Part shown: positions 1 to 6,324 of the stretch, one piece after another
How positions within the stretch are numbered: the stretch's first letter is position 1
Layout: every line of letters starts with the position of its first letter
Source: an uncultured Aliterella sp.
GTDB lineage: Bacteria; Cyanobacteriota; Cyanobacteriia; Cyanobacteriales; Chroococcidiopsidaceae
Direction of reading: 5' to 3'
NCBI GenBank assembly: GCA_905479905.1
Contig: CAJQOK010000129.1
Coordinates: forward strand, 1-6,810
Length of the DNA: 6,810 nt
Program-made: the position numbers and the translations under genes
The notes under the pieces: generated by a model
Told to the model about the DNA's origin: nothing
Seen by the model: the letters and a program-made list of their open reading frames with translations, nothing else
Database searches by the model: none

Positions 1-558
1 ATCTATTACTGGCTGCCGATTTTCTAAAAACACCCCAACTTGCGCTTGGGCTAAAGGTAAACTAGAGGCGCGCAAACTAATTTTTTGTAAATTGCTCATA
101 GCCGTAGCATCAGAGCAATCTGGATGATGCAACCATTCTTGTTCTTGGGGTGCTTGGCGATCGCGGGTTTGCTCGATTAACTGATCCAATTCGTAGGATC
201 TGACTAATTCTAAAAGCAAGCGTACTTGCTCTGGTTCCCATTTTTGCAATCCTAGTAATTGCTTTGCTTTTTGATTGCACCACAGCAATTGATTTTCTTC
301 ATCAACTTGCAAATATCCGATGGGGGCAGTTTCTAGGATATTTTTCCATGTCTGTAGTTGAGATTGTAGTTCTTGATAACGCTGATTTTGCAGCGAAATT
401 TCTCTACGCAAGCGAGGAATTAACGGCAGTGAAACTTTGGAGACTTCAGTATCAAAAGTCTCAAGTAAACGTCGCAGTTTGCTTTTAAGTCGAATTTGTT
501 GCCAAAACCAAAATCCAATTGCAACGGCAAACCCTAGGAAAAATGGAACCACAGGCAC
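1..558 (-). CDS. sphS: Phosphate sensor histidine kinase SphS (PhoR-like), N-terminal part, cut by the window edge
   Basis: About 186 codons are open on the minus strand and run off the left edge. Seen: a hydrophobic N-terminal segment (about residues 4-19, FFLGFAVAIGFWFW), a charged linker rich in Arg/Leu/Glu (about 20-66), then a PAS-like domain from about residue 67 (TAPIGYLQVDEENQLLWCN). The kinase core (H-box, N, G boxes) lies outside the window. Known: SphS/PhoR kinases are membrane-anchored, carry a PAS domain and phosphorylate SphR/PhoB under phosphate limitation. The frame is closed upstream by a TGA at 613-615 and has no ATG. GTG at 556-558 (or 550-552) puts the membrane segment at the N-terminus and is my choice; TTG at 607-609 is the alternative. 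No strong Shine-Dalgarno is visible. It lies 83 nt downstream of sphR on the same strand, so cotranscription is likely. Another PAS kinase with the same layout is possible but less likely given the neighbour. Confidence 0.82.
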   Translation of the reverse strand, partial: MPVVPFFLGFAVAIGFWFWQQIRLKSKLRRLLETFDTEVSKVSLPLIPRLRREISLQNQRYQELQSQLQTWKNILETAPIGYLQVDEENQLLWCNQKAKQLLGLQKWEPEQVRLLLELVRSYELDQLIEQTRDRQAPQEQEWLHHPDCSDATAMSNLQKISLRASSLPLAQAQVGVFLENRQPVID

Positions 559-641
559 TATTAGATTCTTAGGTATCAGCTTAACAACTTTTGTTAGAGA
601 TACCCACAAAATTCAGGATACGCGCTGAATTTATAATTTCC

Positions 642-1394
642 CTATCCAAAGCGATAACCAAACCCCCGTACCGTAACAACGTATTCAGGATGACTAGGAT
701 CTACCTCTAATTTTTCCCGCAGCCAACGAATATGCACATCTACAGTTTTGCTATCGCCAACAAAATCTCCTCCCCATACTCTATCTAGCAATTGTTCGCG
801 CGACCATACGCGACGCGGATAGTTCAAAAATAATTCTAAAAGGCGAAACTCTTTGGGAGAGAGATTAGCTTCTTCTCCTCGTACCATTACCCGACATTCT
901 TGAGGATAAAGAGCAATGTCTTTAAACTGCAACATAGGCAATTGTGGTAAACCACCTAAACGCTGACGGCGCAGTAAGGCGCGACAACGGGCAACAAATT
1001 CCCGCATACTAAAAGGCTTGGTAAGATAATCGTCAGCGCCAACTTCTAAGCCCAAAACGCGATCAATTTCGCTACCTTTAGCACTCAACATCAAAATTGG
1101 TACGGGGTTTCCTTGGTGACGCAGTAAGCGGCAAATATCCATCCCATTCACTTGCGGCAGCATTATATCTAAAATTATCAAGTCAAAAGGAAAGTCACCA
1201 AAGCTAGGTTCAGGAGTTTGTAACAAAGCCAAGGCTGTACGCCCATCAGTAGCGGTGAAAGTTGTATAACCTTCGCCTTCTAAACCCAAAACAAGCATCT
1301 CTCTGATTAATTCTTCATCTTCTACTACTAAAACGCGGCTCATTTGTCCAATCTCTGCCCTAGGAGGACTTTTTGTTAGTTCGCGGGTAATCAT
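642..1394 (-). CDS. sphR: Response regulator SphR (PhoB-type, OmpR family winged helix)
   Basis: A complete two-domain OmpR/PhoB regulator of 250 residues. Receiver domain, about residues 20-140: acidic pair E25-D26, phospho-acceptor D76 in LIILDIMLP, S104 in ILMLSAK, and K126 in YLTKPFS. C-terminal winged helix, about 153-250, with LSPKEFRLLELFL, the recognition-helix stretch SKTVDVHIRWLREKLE, and VTVRGFGYRFG at the end. Known: SphR activates phosphate-starvation genes (alkaline phosphatase, phosphate transport). The call rests on the overall PhoB-like sequence and the adjacent SphS-like kinase. The first 17 residues are not part of the receiver fold. The internal ATG at 1341-1343 (MSRVLVVEDEE) places the first strand right at the N-terminus and is a plausible true start; neither start has a convincing ribosome-binding site. 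The loop before the phospho-acceptor strand (TPEPSFGDFPF) is a little longer than usual. I found no CTTAACCT-like Pho-box series upstream. Confidence 0.9.
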   Translation of the reverse strand: MITRELTKSPPRAEIGQMSRVLVVEDEELIREMLVLGLEGEGYTTFTATDGRTALALLQTPEPSFGDFPFDLIILDIMLPQVNGMDICRLLRHQGNPVPILMLSAKGSEIDRVLGLEVGADDYLTKPFSMREFVARCRALLRRQRLGGLPQLPMLQFKDIALYPQECRVMVRGEEANLSPKEFRLLELFLNYPRRVWSREQLLDRVWGGDFVGDSKTVDVHIRWLREKLEVDPSHPEYVVTVRGFGYRFG

Positions 1395-1446
1395 GAATGA
1401 AAAACTATTTGGCGATTTTAGACATTTCTATTATCCGCTCTGAAGG

Positions 1447-1476
1447 TACATACAACTTTATTTCTGCCTTTGTCAA
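1447..1476 (-). promoter_or_regulatory. Candidate sigma70-type promoter of sphR-sphS
   Basis: On the minus strand, TTGACA (1476-1471) is followed after 18 bp by TATGTA (1452-1447). It lies about 50 bp upstream of the longer sphR start and about 100 bp upstream of the shorter one. The -35 box matches consensus; the -10 box is weaker and the spacer is one base longer than ideal. Confidence 0.45.
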
Positions 1477-1502
1477 GAAATCATGTCTTTATAGCTTGAC
1501 AA
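1470..1502. promoter_or_regulatory. Inverted repeat spanning the two divergent -35 boxes (possible operator)
   Basis: TTGTCAAG (1470-1477) and CTTGACAA (1495-1502) are perfect reverse complements with 17 bp between them. Each arm contains the TTGACA -35 hexamer of one of the two divergent promoters. The symmetry may be only the consequence of two consensus -35 boxes facing apart, or it may be a binding site for a dimeric regulator acting on both units. Confidence 0.45.
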
Positions 1503-1523
1503 TCGCCGGAGGTTATGTATAAA
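1496..1523 (+). promoter_or_regulatory. Strong sigma70-type promoter of the coiled-coil gene pair
   Basis: TTGACA (1496-1501), a 16-bp spacer and TATAAA (1518-1523) give a near-consensus promoter. Transcription would begin near 1530 and leave a leader of about 155 nt before the ATG at 1686. Confidence 0.6.
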
Positions 1524-1588
1524 TCTTGATAGTACATTTGTTCTGCACGTAGACACTCCGGTTTGAATATTTCCGTAATTTTCCTGAA

Positions 1589-1656
1589 CTAACAAAACTG
1601 TTAGCAAAGCTACATTAGACACATCTTAGGGTGTGGCGGAGATTTTGAGTGTCTAA
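1589..1656 (+). promoter_or_regulatory. Structured 5' leader with two potential hairpins
   Basis: Two inverted repeats lie in the leader of the coiled-coil operon. The first is CTAACA (1589-1594) with TGTTAG (1599-1604), a 6-bp stem with a 4-nt loop. The second is TTAGACAC (1615-1622) with GTGTCTAA (1649-1656), an 8-bp stem with a 26-nt loop, ending 16 nt before the Shine-Dalgarno. I do not recognise a known riboswitch or small-RNA family here. The stems are A/T-rich and could be chance or protein-binding dyads rather than RNA structure. Confidence 0.35.
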
Positions 1657-1672
1657 AACTATTACAACTTTA

Positions 1673-1678
1673 AAGGAG
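1673..1678 (+). promoter_or_regulatory. Strong ribosome-binding site of the first coiled-coil gene
   Basis: AAGGAG lies 7 nt before the ATG at 1686. It is the best Shine-Dalgarno in the window and fixes the start of the 330-residue protein. Confidence 0.8.
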
Positions 1679-1685
1679 TTAAAAC

Positions 1686-2678
1686 ATGACTAAAATTGTT
1701 GCTAAAGAACAATTAAAGCAAGCATTTCAACAAATAGTTGCAGATAAGAAAAAATCGGAATTTAAAATAGCAACGAGGCAAGAAATAGCTGAAACAGAAA
1801 AAAATCAGCAAGTTTTAGAAGTTGCTTCTACTTACACTGTAGATAGCATCATTAAAGGTTTAGCGGATTTACAATTAGAGTTTGGTGGTATTGTTCGTCA
1901 GCTTTCGGAAAAATTAGCCAACGAAAACTCTAAGTTAGACGAACTTAAACTAGCAATAGAGATTGAAGTTCAACATTTGCAGGAATTACAAGAAATTAGA
2001 ATTGCCGCAGATACCGTACATATCTTGAATCAAGAACATCAAGAGCAGTTAAGTATATTAGAGCAAAATAATATTAGTCAAAAGCAAGTTTTAGAGAAAG
2101 CAATAATAGAGCAGCGTAAAAGCTGGCAACAAGAGCAATCAGAGTACGAAAGTATCCTTTCACAACAAAATGAATTGTTGTTAAGAGAGCGACAAAGAGA
2201 AACTGAAGATTATCAATATCGTTTAGAGCTAACTAGAAAGATTAATACTGATGCTTACGATTCTAGAAAGCGCAATTTAGAAAGAGAAGTTCAACAAATA
2301 ACGCAAATTAAACAAAAGCAATGGACAGAGCGGGAAACACTTTTAACCGAGCAACAACCATCGTTTAATGAAAACTTAAAGAAAATAGAATCTTTCAATA
2401 TTGAATTAGAAGAAGCGATTAAGAAAGCTAGGGAAGAAGCAATTAGAGACGTACATCAAGACGCTAAGGTTAAAGCAGATTTGTTTGAGAAAGAGTGGCA
2501 ATCTACAAAACAAAATTACGAACTAAAAGTTCAAGATTTAGAAGGCTCTATTACTAAGCAGGTAGAACAAATACACGGATTAGAAAATCAGTTGCAAGCT
2601 GCAATGAAGCAATCTCAAGACTTAGCAATGAGAGCTTTTGAAAATGCTTCCGGGAAATTCACAGCTAAAATTGAGTAG
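1686..2678 (+). CDS. zicK: Coiled-coil-rich protein, probable ZicK-type filament-forming cell-shape protein
   Basis: A 330-residue protein, very rich in Glu, Gln, Lys, Leu and Ile, with no signal peptide, membrane segment, cysteine or enzyme motif, and long heptad-like helices from about residue 65 to 310. Landmarks: a short helical region with TVDSIIKGLADLQLEFGG (51-68), RETEDYQYRLEL (171-182), KQWTERE (211-217), and a C-terminal HGLENQLQAAMKQ-QDLA segment (297-314). It is a paralogue of the next gene: from residue 171 the two align without gaps, with 63 identities in 150 positions by hand count. Known, from memory: in Anabaena PCC 7120 two adjacent coiled-coil genes (alr4504/alr4505, ZicK and ZacK) lie next to the sphR/sphS-like all4503/all4502. 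Their products form heteropolymers needed for normal filament shape. Inference: orthology, from the matching gene order and protein type. Which of the pair is zicK is assigned by position only. It starts at ATG 1686 with AAGGAG upstream. Confidence 0.7.
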   Translation: MTKIVAKEQLKQAFQQIVADKKKSEFKIATRQEIAETEKNQQVLEVASTYTVDSIIKGLADLQLEFGGIVRQLSEKLANENSKLDELKLAIEIEVQHLQELQEIRIAADTVHILNQEHQEQLSILEQNNISQKQVLEKAIIEQRKSWQQEQSEYESILSQQNELLLRERQRETEDYQYRLELTRKINTDAYDSRKRNLEREVQQITQIKQKQWTERETLLTEQQPSFNENLKKIESFNIELEEAIKKAREEAIRDVHQDAKVKADLFEKEWQSTKQNYELKVQDLEGSITKQVEQIHGLENQLQAAMKQSQDLAMRAFENASGKFTAKIE

Positions 2679-2716
2679 CTTTTGGCAAACCAGTTATAAC
2701 CATTGAATAAAATATT

Positions 2717-2722
2717 AGAGGA
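2717..2722 (+). promoter_or_regulatory. Ribosome-binding site supporting the GTG start of the second coiled-coil gene
   Basis: AGAGGA ends 6 nt before the GTG at 2729-2731. The gap between the two coiled-coil genes is only 50 bp, and I see no promoter or terminator in it, so the second gene is probably translated from the same transcript. Confidence 0.6.
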
Positions 2723-2728
2723 TTAGTT

Positions 2729-3814
2729 GTGGTAGTTAAAAAACCCAGCGTTAAAAGCACTAAAGCAGAGCTTTTAGAGGCATTTGATGAATTAGCGAAA
2801 GAGAAAACAGAACTCAAGGCTCAAGTCGAGAAATTAGTTAATAATTCGCAAGTAAAAGTAATAAAAGAACAATCTGAATTACCAGCAAAAAAAGAAGTTA
2901 TGAATCAGTCTCAGTCAGTGCAGCAAAAAATGAATTATACCATTGAAAGCCTAGCAAAAGTTCAAATGGGATTTGGTACGGCTGTTAGCGAACTATCAGA
3001 ACAACTGACAACAAAAGCTGCTAGTTTAGAAGAATTGCGGAGTGCTGTTGCAACAGAAATTAAGCAGTTAGAAGAATTGCACGAGTTAGAAATCGCGCCC
3101 GATACTTTAGATAACTTGCTTAAAGCTTATGGTAATAATGCTCAAACTTTTGTAGAAGAACTTAGTCAGAAACAAGAAATATTAGTTCAAGAGTTTCTCG
3201 AACAGAAAAAGGCTTGGGAGCGAGAACAGGAGGAACATAAACGCTTAGGTAAAGAACGCAACGACGAGCGTAATAAAACAACCCAAAGAGAAACCGCAGA
3301 ATATAAATATGATTTGGAATTGCAACGTAAACTAAGTAACGATGAATACGAGCAAACGCAAAACAGACTAAATAATGAGTTAGAAGAATTTAGACAAGTA
3401 CAAGAGAAACAATGGACGGAAAAAGAGAAAGTAATCGCTGAACAAGAACAACAAATTGCCGAGGCGAAAAGCAAGGTAGAAAGTTTTACTAAAGAAAAAG
3501 AATTAGCCATTAAAAGAGCAACCGAAGAAGGCAAAGGAATTGCTCATTATCAAGCGAAGATTAAAACAGACTTGTATGCTAAGGATGTGGAAGGGCAAAA
3601 GCGTTTTTATGAGCAAAGACTAGAATCTTTAGCATATACTATCGACAATCAAGAAGGGCGGATTCAAGGATTAGCAAAACAGCTTGAGTCAGCACTTAAA
3701 CAAGTTCAAGACTTAGCAGTAAAAGCTATTGAAGGAGCGGCAAATATTAATTCTTATCAAGCTGTTAAAGAAATTGCTATAGAACAGGCAAAAACTCAAG
3801 TGAAAAATAAGTAG
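2729..3814 (+). CDS. zacK: Coiled-coil-rich protein, probable ZacK-type partner of the preceding gene
   Basis: A 361-residue, Glu/Lys/Gln-rich protein predicted to be almost wholly helical, with no signal peptide, membrane segment or catalytic motif. It has the same layout as its upstream paralogue: NYTIESLAKVQMGFG (69-83), QRETAEYKYDLELQRK (186-201), KQWTEKE (227-233), and QGLAKQLESALKQVQDLA (313-330). It differs by an extra, Lys-rich N-terminal section with its own short coiled coil (about 12-50) and a C-terminal tail of about 17 residues (345-361). The start is GTG at 2729 with AGAGGA in front. Known, from memory: ZacK and ZicK of Anabaena are interdependent, polymerising only together. 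Inference: this pair forms a similar heteropolymer, acting in the cytoplasm or near the cell periphery. General annotation pipelines would probably call it hypothetical or myosin-like; resemblance to myosin or SMC proteins would reflect only coiled-coil composition. Confidence 0.7.
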   Translation: MVVKKPSVKSTKAELLEAFDELAKEKTELKAQVEKLVNNSQVKVIKEQSELPAKKEVMNQSQSVQQKMNYTIESLAKVQMGFGTAVSELSEQLTTKAASLEELRSAVATEIKQLEELHELEIAPDTLDNLLKAYGNNAQTFVEELSQKQEILVQEFLEQKKAWEREQEEHKRLGKERNDERNKTTQRETAEYKYDLELQRKLSNDEYEQTQNRLNNELEEFRQVQEKQWTEKEKVIAEQEQQIAEAKSKVESFTKEKELAIKRATEEGKGIAHYQAKIKTDLYAKDVEGQKRFYEQRLESLAYTIDNQEGRIQGLAKQLESALKQVQDLAVKAIEGAANINSYQAVKEIAIEQAKTQVKNK

Positions 3815-3820
3815 TAGGGA

Positions 3821-3853
3821 GATCCCCCCTAACCCCCCTTTTTAAGGGGGGGG
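3821..3853. repeat. GATCCCCCC...AAGGGGGG intergenic repeat, possible terminator hairpin
   Basis: CCCCCCTT (3833-3840) and AAGGGGGG (3844-3851) form an 8-bp stem with a TTT loop. A second C6 block (3824-3829) precedes it. Known: repeats of this GATCCCCC(T)AA-type with a C/G hairpin are frequent between cyanobacterial genes. It begins 6 bp after the stop codon of the second coiled-coil gene, so it may end that transcript. It is not a canonical terminator, because the stem is followed by AAATA rather than a T run. Confidence 0.65.
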
Positions 3854-4047
3854 AAATATGGATTAGTCGCCTTTTTAAGAGAAATCTACAGGATGTGACA
3901 CTAATACAGAGAGTTTTAAATTATTCTCTAAGGGTTGTTAAAATAGGAAACTTTGCTGCTAAGAGTAAGGTTTATTGCGATCGCACAAATCAAAATCCCA
4001 ACTATTATCGAAAAATCTTCTATTTATTTGGTATAATAGCAATTCAT
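3854..4047. other. Intergenic stretch without a recognised gene
   Basis: About 190 A/T-rich bases between the repeat and the tRNA. It holds one HIP1 octamer (3977-3984) and the tRNA promoter. An open frame from about 3895 crosses into the tRNA, has no ribosome-binding site, and is not credible as a protein gene. Confidence 0.6.
4029..4037 (+). promoter_or_regulatory. Extended -10 promoter element of tRNA-Arg
   Basis: TGGTATAAT contains a perfect TATAAT (4032-4037) preceded by the TG of an extended -10 motif, ending 10 nt before the mature 5' end of the tRNA. No good -35 box is present at the expected distance, which fits an extended -10 promoter. Confidence 0.6.
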
Positions 4048-4120
4048 CTCCTTGTAGCTCAGTGGATAGAGCATCCGCCTTCTAAGCGGAGAGTCGTTGG
4101 TTCGAGCCCAACCAGGGAGG
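4048..4120 (+). tRNA. tRNA-Arg (anticodon UCU)
   Basis: A 73-nt cloverleaf reads directly from the sequence. The acceptor stem is CTCCTTG with CAGGGAG (one G-U pair), and the D-arm is GCTC/GAGC. The anticodon stem is TCCGC/GCGGA around the loop CTTCTAA with anticodon TCT. The T-arm is GTTGG/CCAAC around TTCGAGC, and the discriminator base is G. The 3' CCA is not encoded (CTT follows) and must be added by the CCA-adding enzyme. It reads AGA (and AGG by wobble). The 3' end is only 11 bp from the end of hisA, which is transcribed towards it. Confidence 0.95.
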
Positions 4121-4131
4121 CTTAACAAATT

Positions 4132-4905
4132 TTACACCCACGCTGAAGAACCGATGTCTGGCGGGACATCTTGCCAACGTCCTTGGGAAATTGCTCTAAT
4201 TGCATCTGTAAGCTCAATATCGCCAGTATATAAGGCACGACCAATAATTACCCCACTTACGCCGGAAGGTTCTAGGGCTAGTAAGCTTAAAAGGTCAGTG
4301 ATAGAGCTAACGCCACCAGAAGCAATAATAGGAATAGTGATAGCGGCGGCTAGTTCGCGTAATGCTGCTAAGTTTGGGCCTTGCAACGTACCATCGCGGT
4401 GAATATCTGTATAAATAATGGTCGCTGCTCCTGATTCTTGCATCTGCTGGGCTAAATCAGTAGCTAAAACTTCGGAAGTTTCTAACCAGCCACGAGTTGC
4501 AACTTTACCATTACGCGCATCTATCCCCACCACAATTTGCGCTGGAAAGGCTTGGCATAAATCAGCTACAAGTTTGGGGTTTTCTACCGCCACAGTACCT
4601 AAAATGACTCTATGTACACCCAAATTTAATAAGCGCTCGACGCTGGAAAAATCGCGCAAACCCCCGCCAACTTGAACTTGAATCGGTACAGCTTGGACAA
4701 TTTGAGCGATCGCTTGATGATTGACTAATTGCCCAGTTTTTGCGCCGTCTAAGTCTACAAGATGCAGCAATTTAGCGCCTTGTTTTGCCCACTGCAAAGC
4801 CACTTCTACGGGGTTGTCGTTAAAAACTTGCGATCGCTCATAATCTCCCTGATACAACCGCACGCACGCACCGTTGAGTAAATCAATTGCTGGTATTACA
4901 TCCAT
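4132..4905 (-). CDS. hisA: Phosphoribosylformimino-5-aminoimidazole carboxamide ribotide isomerase HisA
   Basis: A complete 257-residue (beta/alpha)8-barrel enzyme of histidine biosynthesis, catalysing the Amadori rearrangement of ProFAR to PRFAR in the cytoplasm. Seen: catalytic D8 in [18 protein letters not shown] (48-55), the phosphate loop QVGGGLRD (78-85), GTVAVENP (103-110), second catalytic acid D129 in [20 protein letters not shown] (166-178), and the C-terminal phosphate-binding loops IIASGGV (193-199) and [10 protein letters not shown] (219-228). Length and motif order match the family. D129 in GID and the single-barrel HisA motifs separate it from the paralogue HisF. The ATG at 4905 lies only 3 bp after the aroA stop, so the two are almost certainly cotranscribed and may be translationally coupled. 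No strong Shine-Dalgarno precedes it. Confidence 0.97.
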   Translation of the reverse strand: MDVIPAIDLLNGACVRLYQGDYERSQVFNDNPVEVALQWAKQGAKLLHLVDLDGAKTGQLVNHQAIAQIVQAVPIQVQVGGGLRDFSSVERLLNLGVHRVILGTVAVENPKLVADLCQAFPAQIVVGIDARNGKVATRGWLETSEVLATDLAQQMQESGAATIIYTDIHRDGTLQGPNLAALRELAAAITIPIIASGGVSSITDLLSLLALEPSGVSGVIIGRALYTGDIELTDAIRAISQGRWQDVPPDIGSSAWV

Positions 4906-4908
4906 TGT

Positions 4909-6264
4909 TTAGTTAATTCCGCAGACTTGTTTGAGAGTAGCAACAAAAGTAGGGTAAGAAATTGAAGCCGATTCCGCACCGTGAATAGTAGTTTTGCCTT
5001 GAGCATTGAGAGCGGCGACAGCTAAACTCATAGTAATTCGATGATCGCTATGACTTTCAACCTCTGTCCCAGTTAAAGGAGTACCGCCAGTAATTTCCAT
5101 CCCGTCGGTTAATTCGGTAATTTTTGCCCCCATTTTATTTAACTGATTTGCCATTACTGTAATGCGATCGCTTTCCTTTACTCTTAATTCTTCCGCATCC
5201 TTAATAATCGTCGTTCCCGATGCAAAAATGGCGGCTACAGCAAGTACCGGAATTTCATCAATTAATCGGGGAATTAAGTCACCAGAAATTGTACAACCAT
5301 GTAAAGAGCTTGCTTTTACGCGGATATCGGCTACAGGTTCCCCAGCTACCACACGCTGATTTTCGAGAGTTATATCTGCGCCCATCATTTCTAAAGCATC
5401 TAAAACCCCGGTGCGAGTCGGATTAACGCCAACATTTTCAATTACTATTTCTGAACCGGGGACAATTGAACCTGCGACTAGCCAAAAAGCCGCCGAACTA
5501 ATATCACCAGGAACAATTACTTTTTGTCCTTGTAGAGTCGCACCACCTGTTATTGTCACGCTTTTACTATCAGGATCGGTGGTAAGTTGCGCCCCAAAAG
5601 CTTGCAACATTCGTTCGCTGTGATCGCGTGACACCGAAGGCTCAGTTATTGTTGTTTGTCCCTCGGTCATTAATCCTGCTAAAAGAATGCAAGATTTAAC
5701 TTGAGCCGAAGCAATGGGGGATTGATAATGAATAGGTTTCAAACTTTGTCCAAGGACTGCTAAAGGCGCTAAAGTTCCGTTAGAGCGTCCCCAAATATGA
5801 GCGCCCATTTGCTGCAAAGGCTTCACTACACGAGACATGGGACGCGATCGCAAAGAACTATCTCCTGTAACCGTAAATAGCCGCCCTGGGTGCGATGCTA
5901 GTAGCCCTAGCATGAGTCTTAAAGTAGTACCAGAATTACCCGCATTTAAGATATCTACAGGCTCTTTGAGTTGCCCTAAACCGATGCCTTTAACGCTCAC
6001 CATTTGGGTATTTAATTCAGAAATCTCTGCACCCATCGCCCGGAAGCATTCGGCGGTACTACGGGGATCTTCGCCTAAAAGCAAACCTTGAATTTGGGTT
6101 TCACCTTGGGAAATCGCTCCTAACATTAAAGCCCGGTGAGAGATGGATTTATCGCCGGGAACTTCAATTTGACCTTGTAAAGCTATTCCCGACGCGGGGG
6201 GCTGAATAATCAGATCGTCTGTAAGCTGAGTAGTAGTTTCGACCGTAATCAAGGTTGCCGACAT
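4909..6264 (-). CDS. aroA: 3-phosphoshikimate 1-carboxyvinyltransferase (EPSP synthase) AroA
   Basis: A complete 451-residue enzyme of the shikimate pathway. It transfers enolpyruvate from PEP to shikimate-3-phosphate, and its product leads to chorismate and aromatic amino acids. Motifs in order: [10 protein letters not shown] (36-45, substrate-binding Lys/Ser/Arg), [12 protein letters not shown] (107-118, PEP loop), [37 protein letters not shown] with D336, KESDR with E364 (matching E. coli Asp313 and Glu341), and SDHRITM (406-412). The PEP loop is of the GNSGTT-x-RL form rather than the GNAGTAMRP form of E. coli. The first 24 residues precede the conserved domain and are of uncertain use; the ATG at 6264 has no clear ribosome-binding site. 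Upstream, 60 bp away on the same strand, lies the glycosyltransferase fragment; downstream is hisA at 3 bp. A glycosyltransferase-aroA-hisA operon is likely. Confidence 0.97.
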   Translation of the reverse strand: MSATLITVETTTQLTDDLIIQPPASGIALQGQIEVPGDKSISHRALMLGAISQGETQIQGLLLGEDPRSTAECFRAMGAEISELNTQMVSVKGIGLGQLKEPVDILNAGNSGTTLRLMLGLLASHPGRLFTVTGDSSLRSRPMSRVVKPLQQMGAHIWGRSNGTLAPLAVLGQSLKPIHYQSPIASAQVKSCILLAGLMTEGQTTITEPSVSRDHSERMLQAFGAQLTTDPDSKSVTITGGATLQGQKVIVPGDISSAAFWLVAGSIVPGSEIVIENVGVNPTRTGVLDALEMMGADITLENQRVVAGEPVADIRVKASSLHGCTISGDLIPRLIDEIPVLAVAAIFASGTTIIKDAEELRVKESDRITVMANQLNKMGAKITELTDGMEITGGTPLTGTEVESHSDHRITMSLAVAALNAQGKTTIHGAESASISYPTFVATLKQVCGIN

Positions 6265-6324
6265 GAGGATAACTAGCGTAGGACTGAGCGATTCTATCGT
6301 ACCGTAGAAAACCCGCCCAGGAAG

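Noticed and set aside
264..628. Two short plus-strand open frames (264-488 and 437-628)
   Set aside because: They lie antisense to the sphS frame, whose translation shows a clear membrane segment and PAS domain. They have no recognisable protein features.
3187..3534. A 115-codon minus-strand open frame rich in Ser, Leu and Cys
   Set aside because: It is the antisense shadow of the Glu/Lys-rich coiled-coil gene; the composition is what the complement of such a gene gives.
1686..3814. SMC, myosin or phage tail-fibre identity for the coiled-coil genes
   Set aside because: There is no Walker motif, hinge or collagen-like repeat; any similarity would come from coiled-coil composition alone.
3824..3853. 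CRISPR-like or telomere-like repeat because of the repeated C blocks
   Set aside because: Only two C6 blocks and one G8 block, forming a single hairpin; no repeat-spacer pattern.
3895..4125. A 76-codon plus-strand open frame ahead of and through the tRNA
   Set aside because: It runs through almost the whole tRNA-Arg gene, has no ribosome-binding site and no recognisable protein.
4097..4675. Plus-strand open frames opposite hisA
   Set aside because: Antisense to a complete HisA with all catalytic motifs in place.
5162..6091. Several plus-strand open frames opposite aroA
   Set aside because: Antisense to a complete EPSP synthase with all motifs in order.
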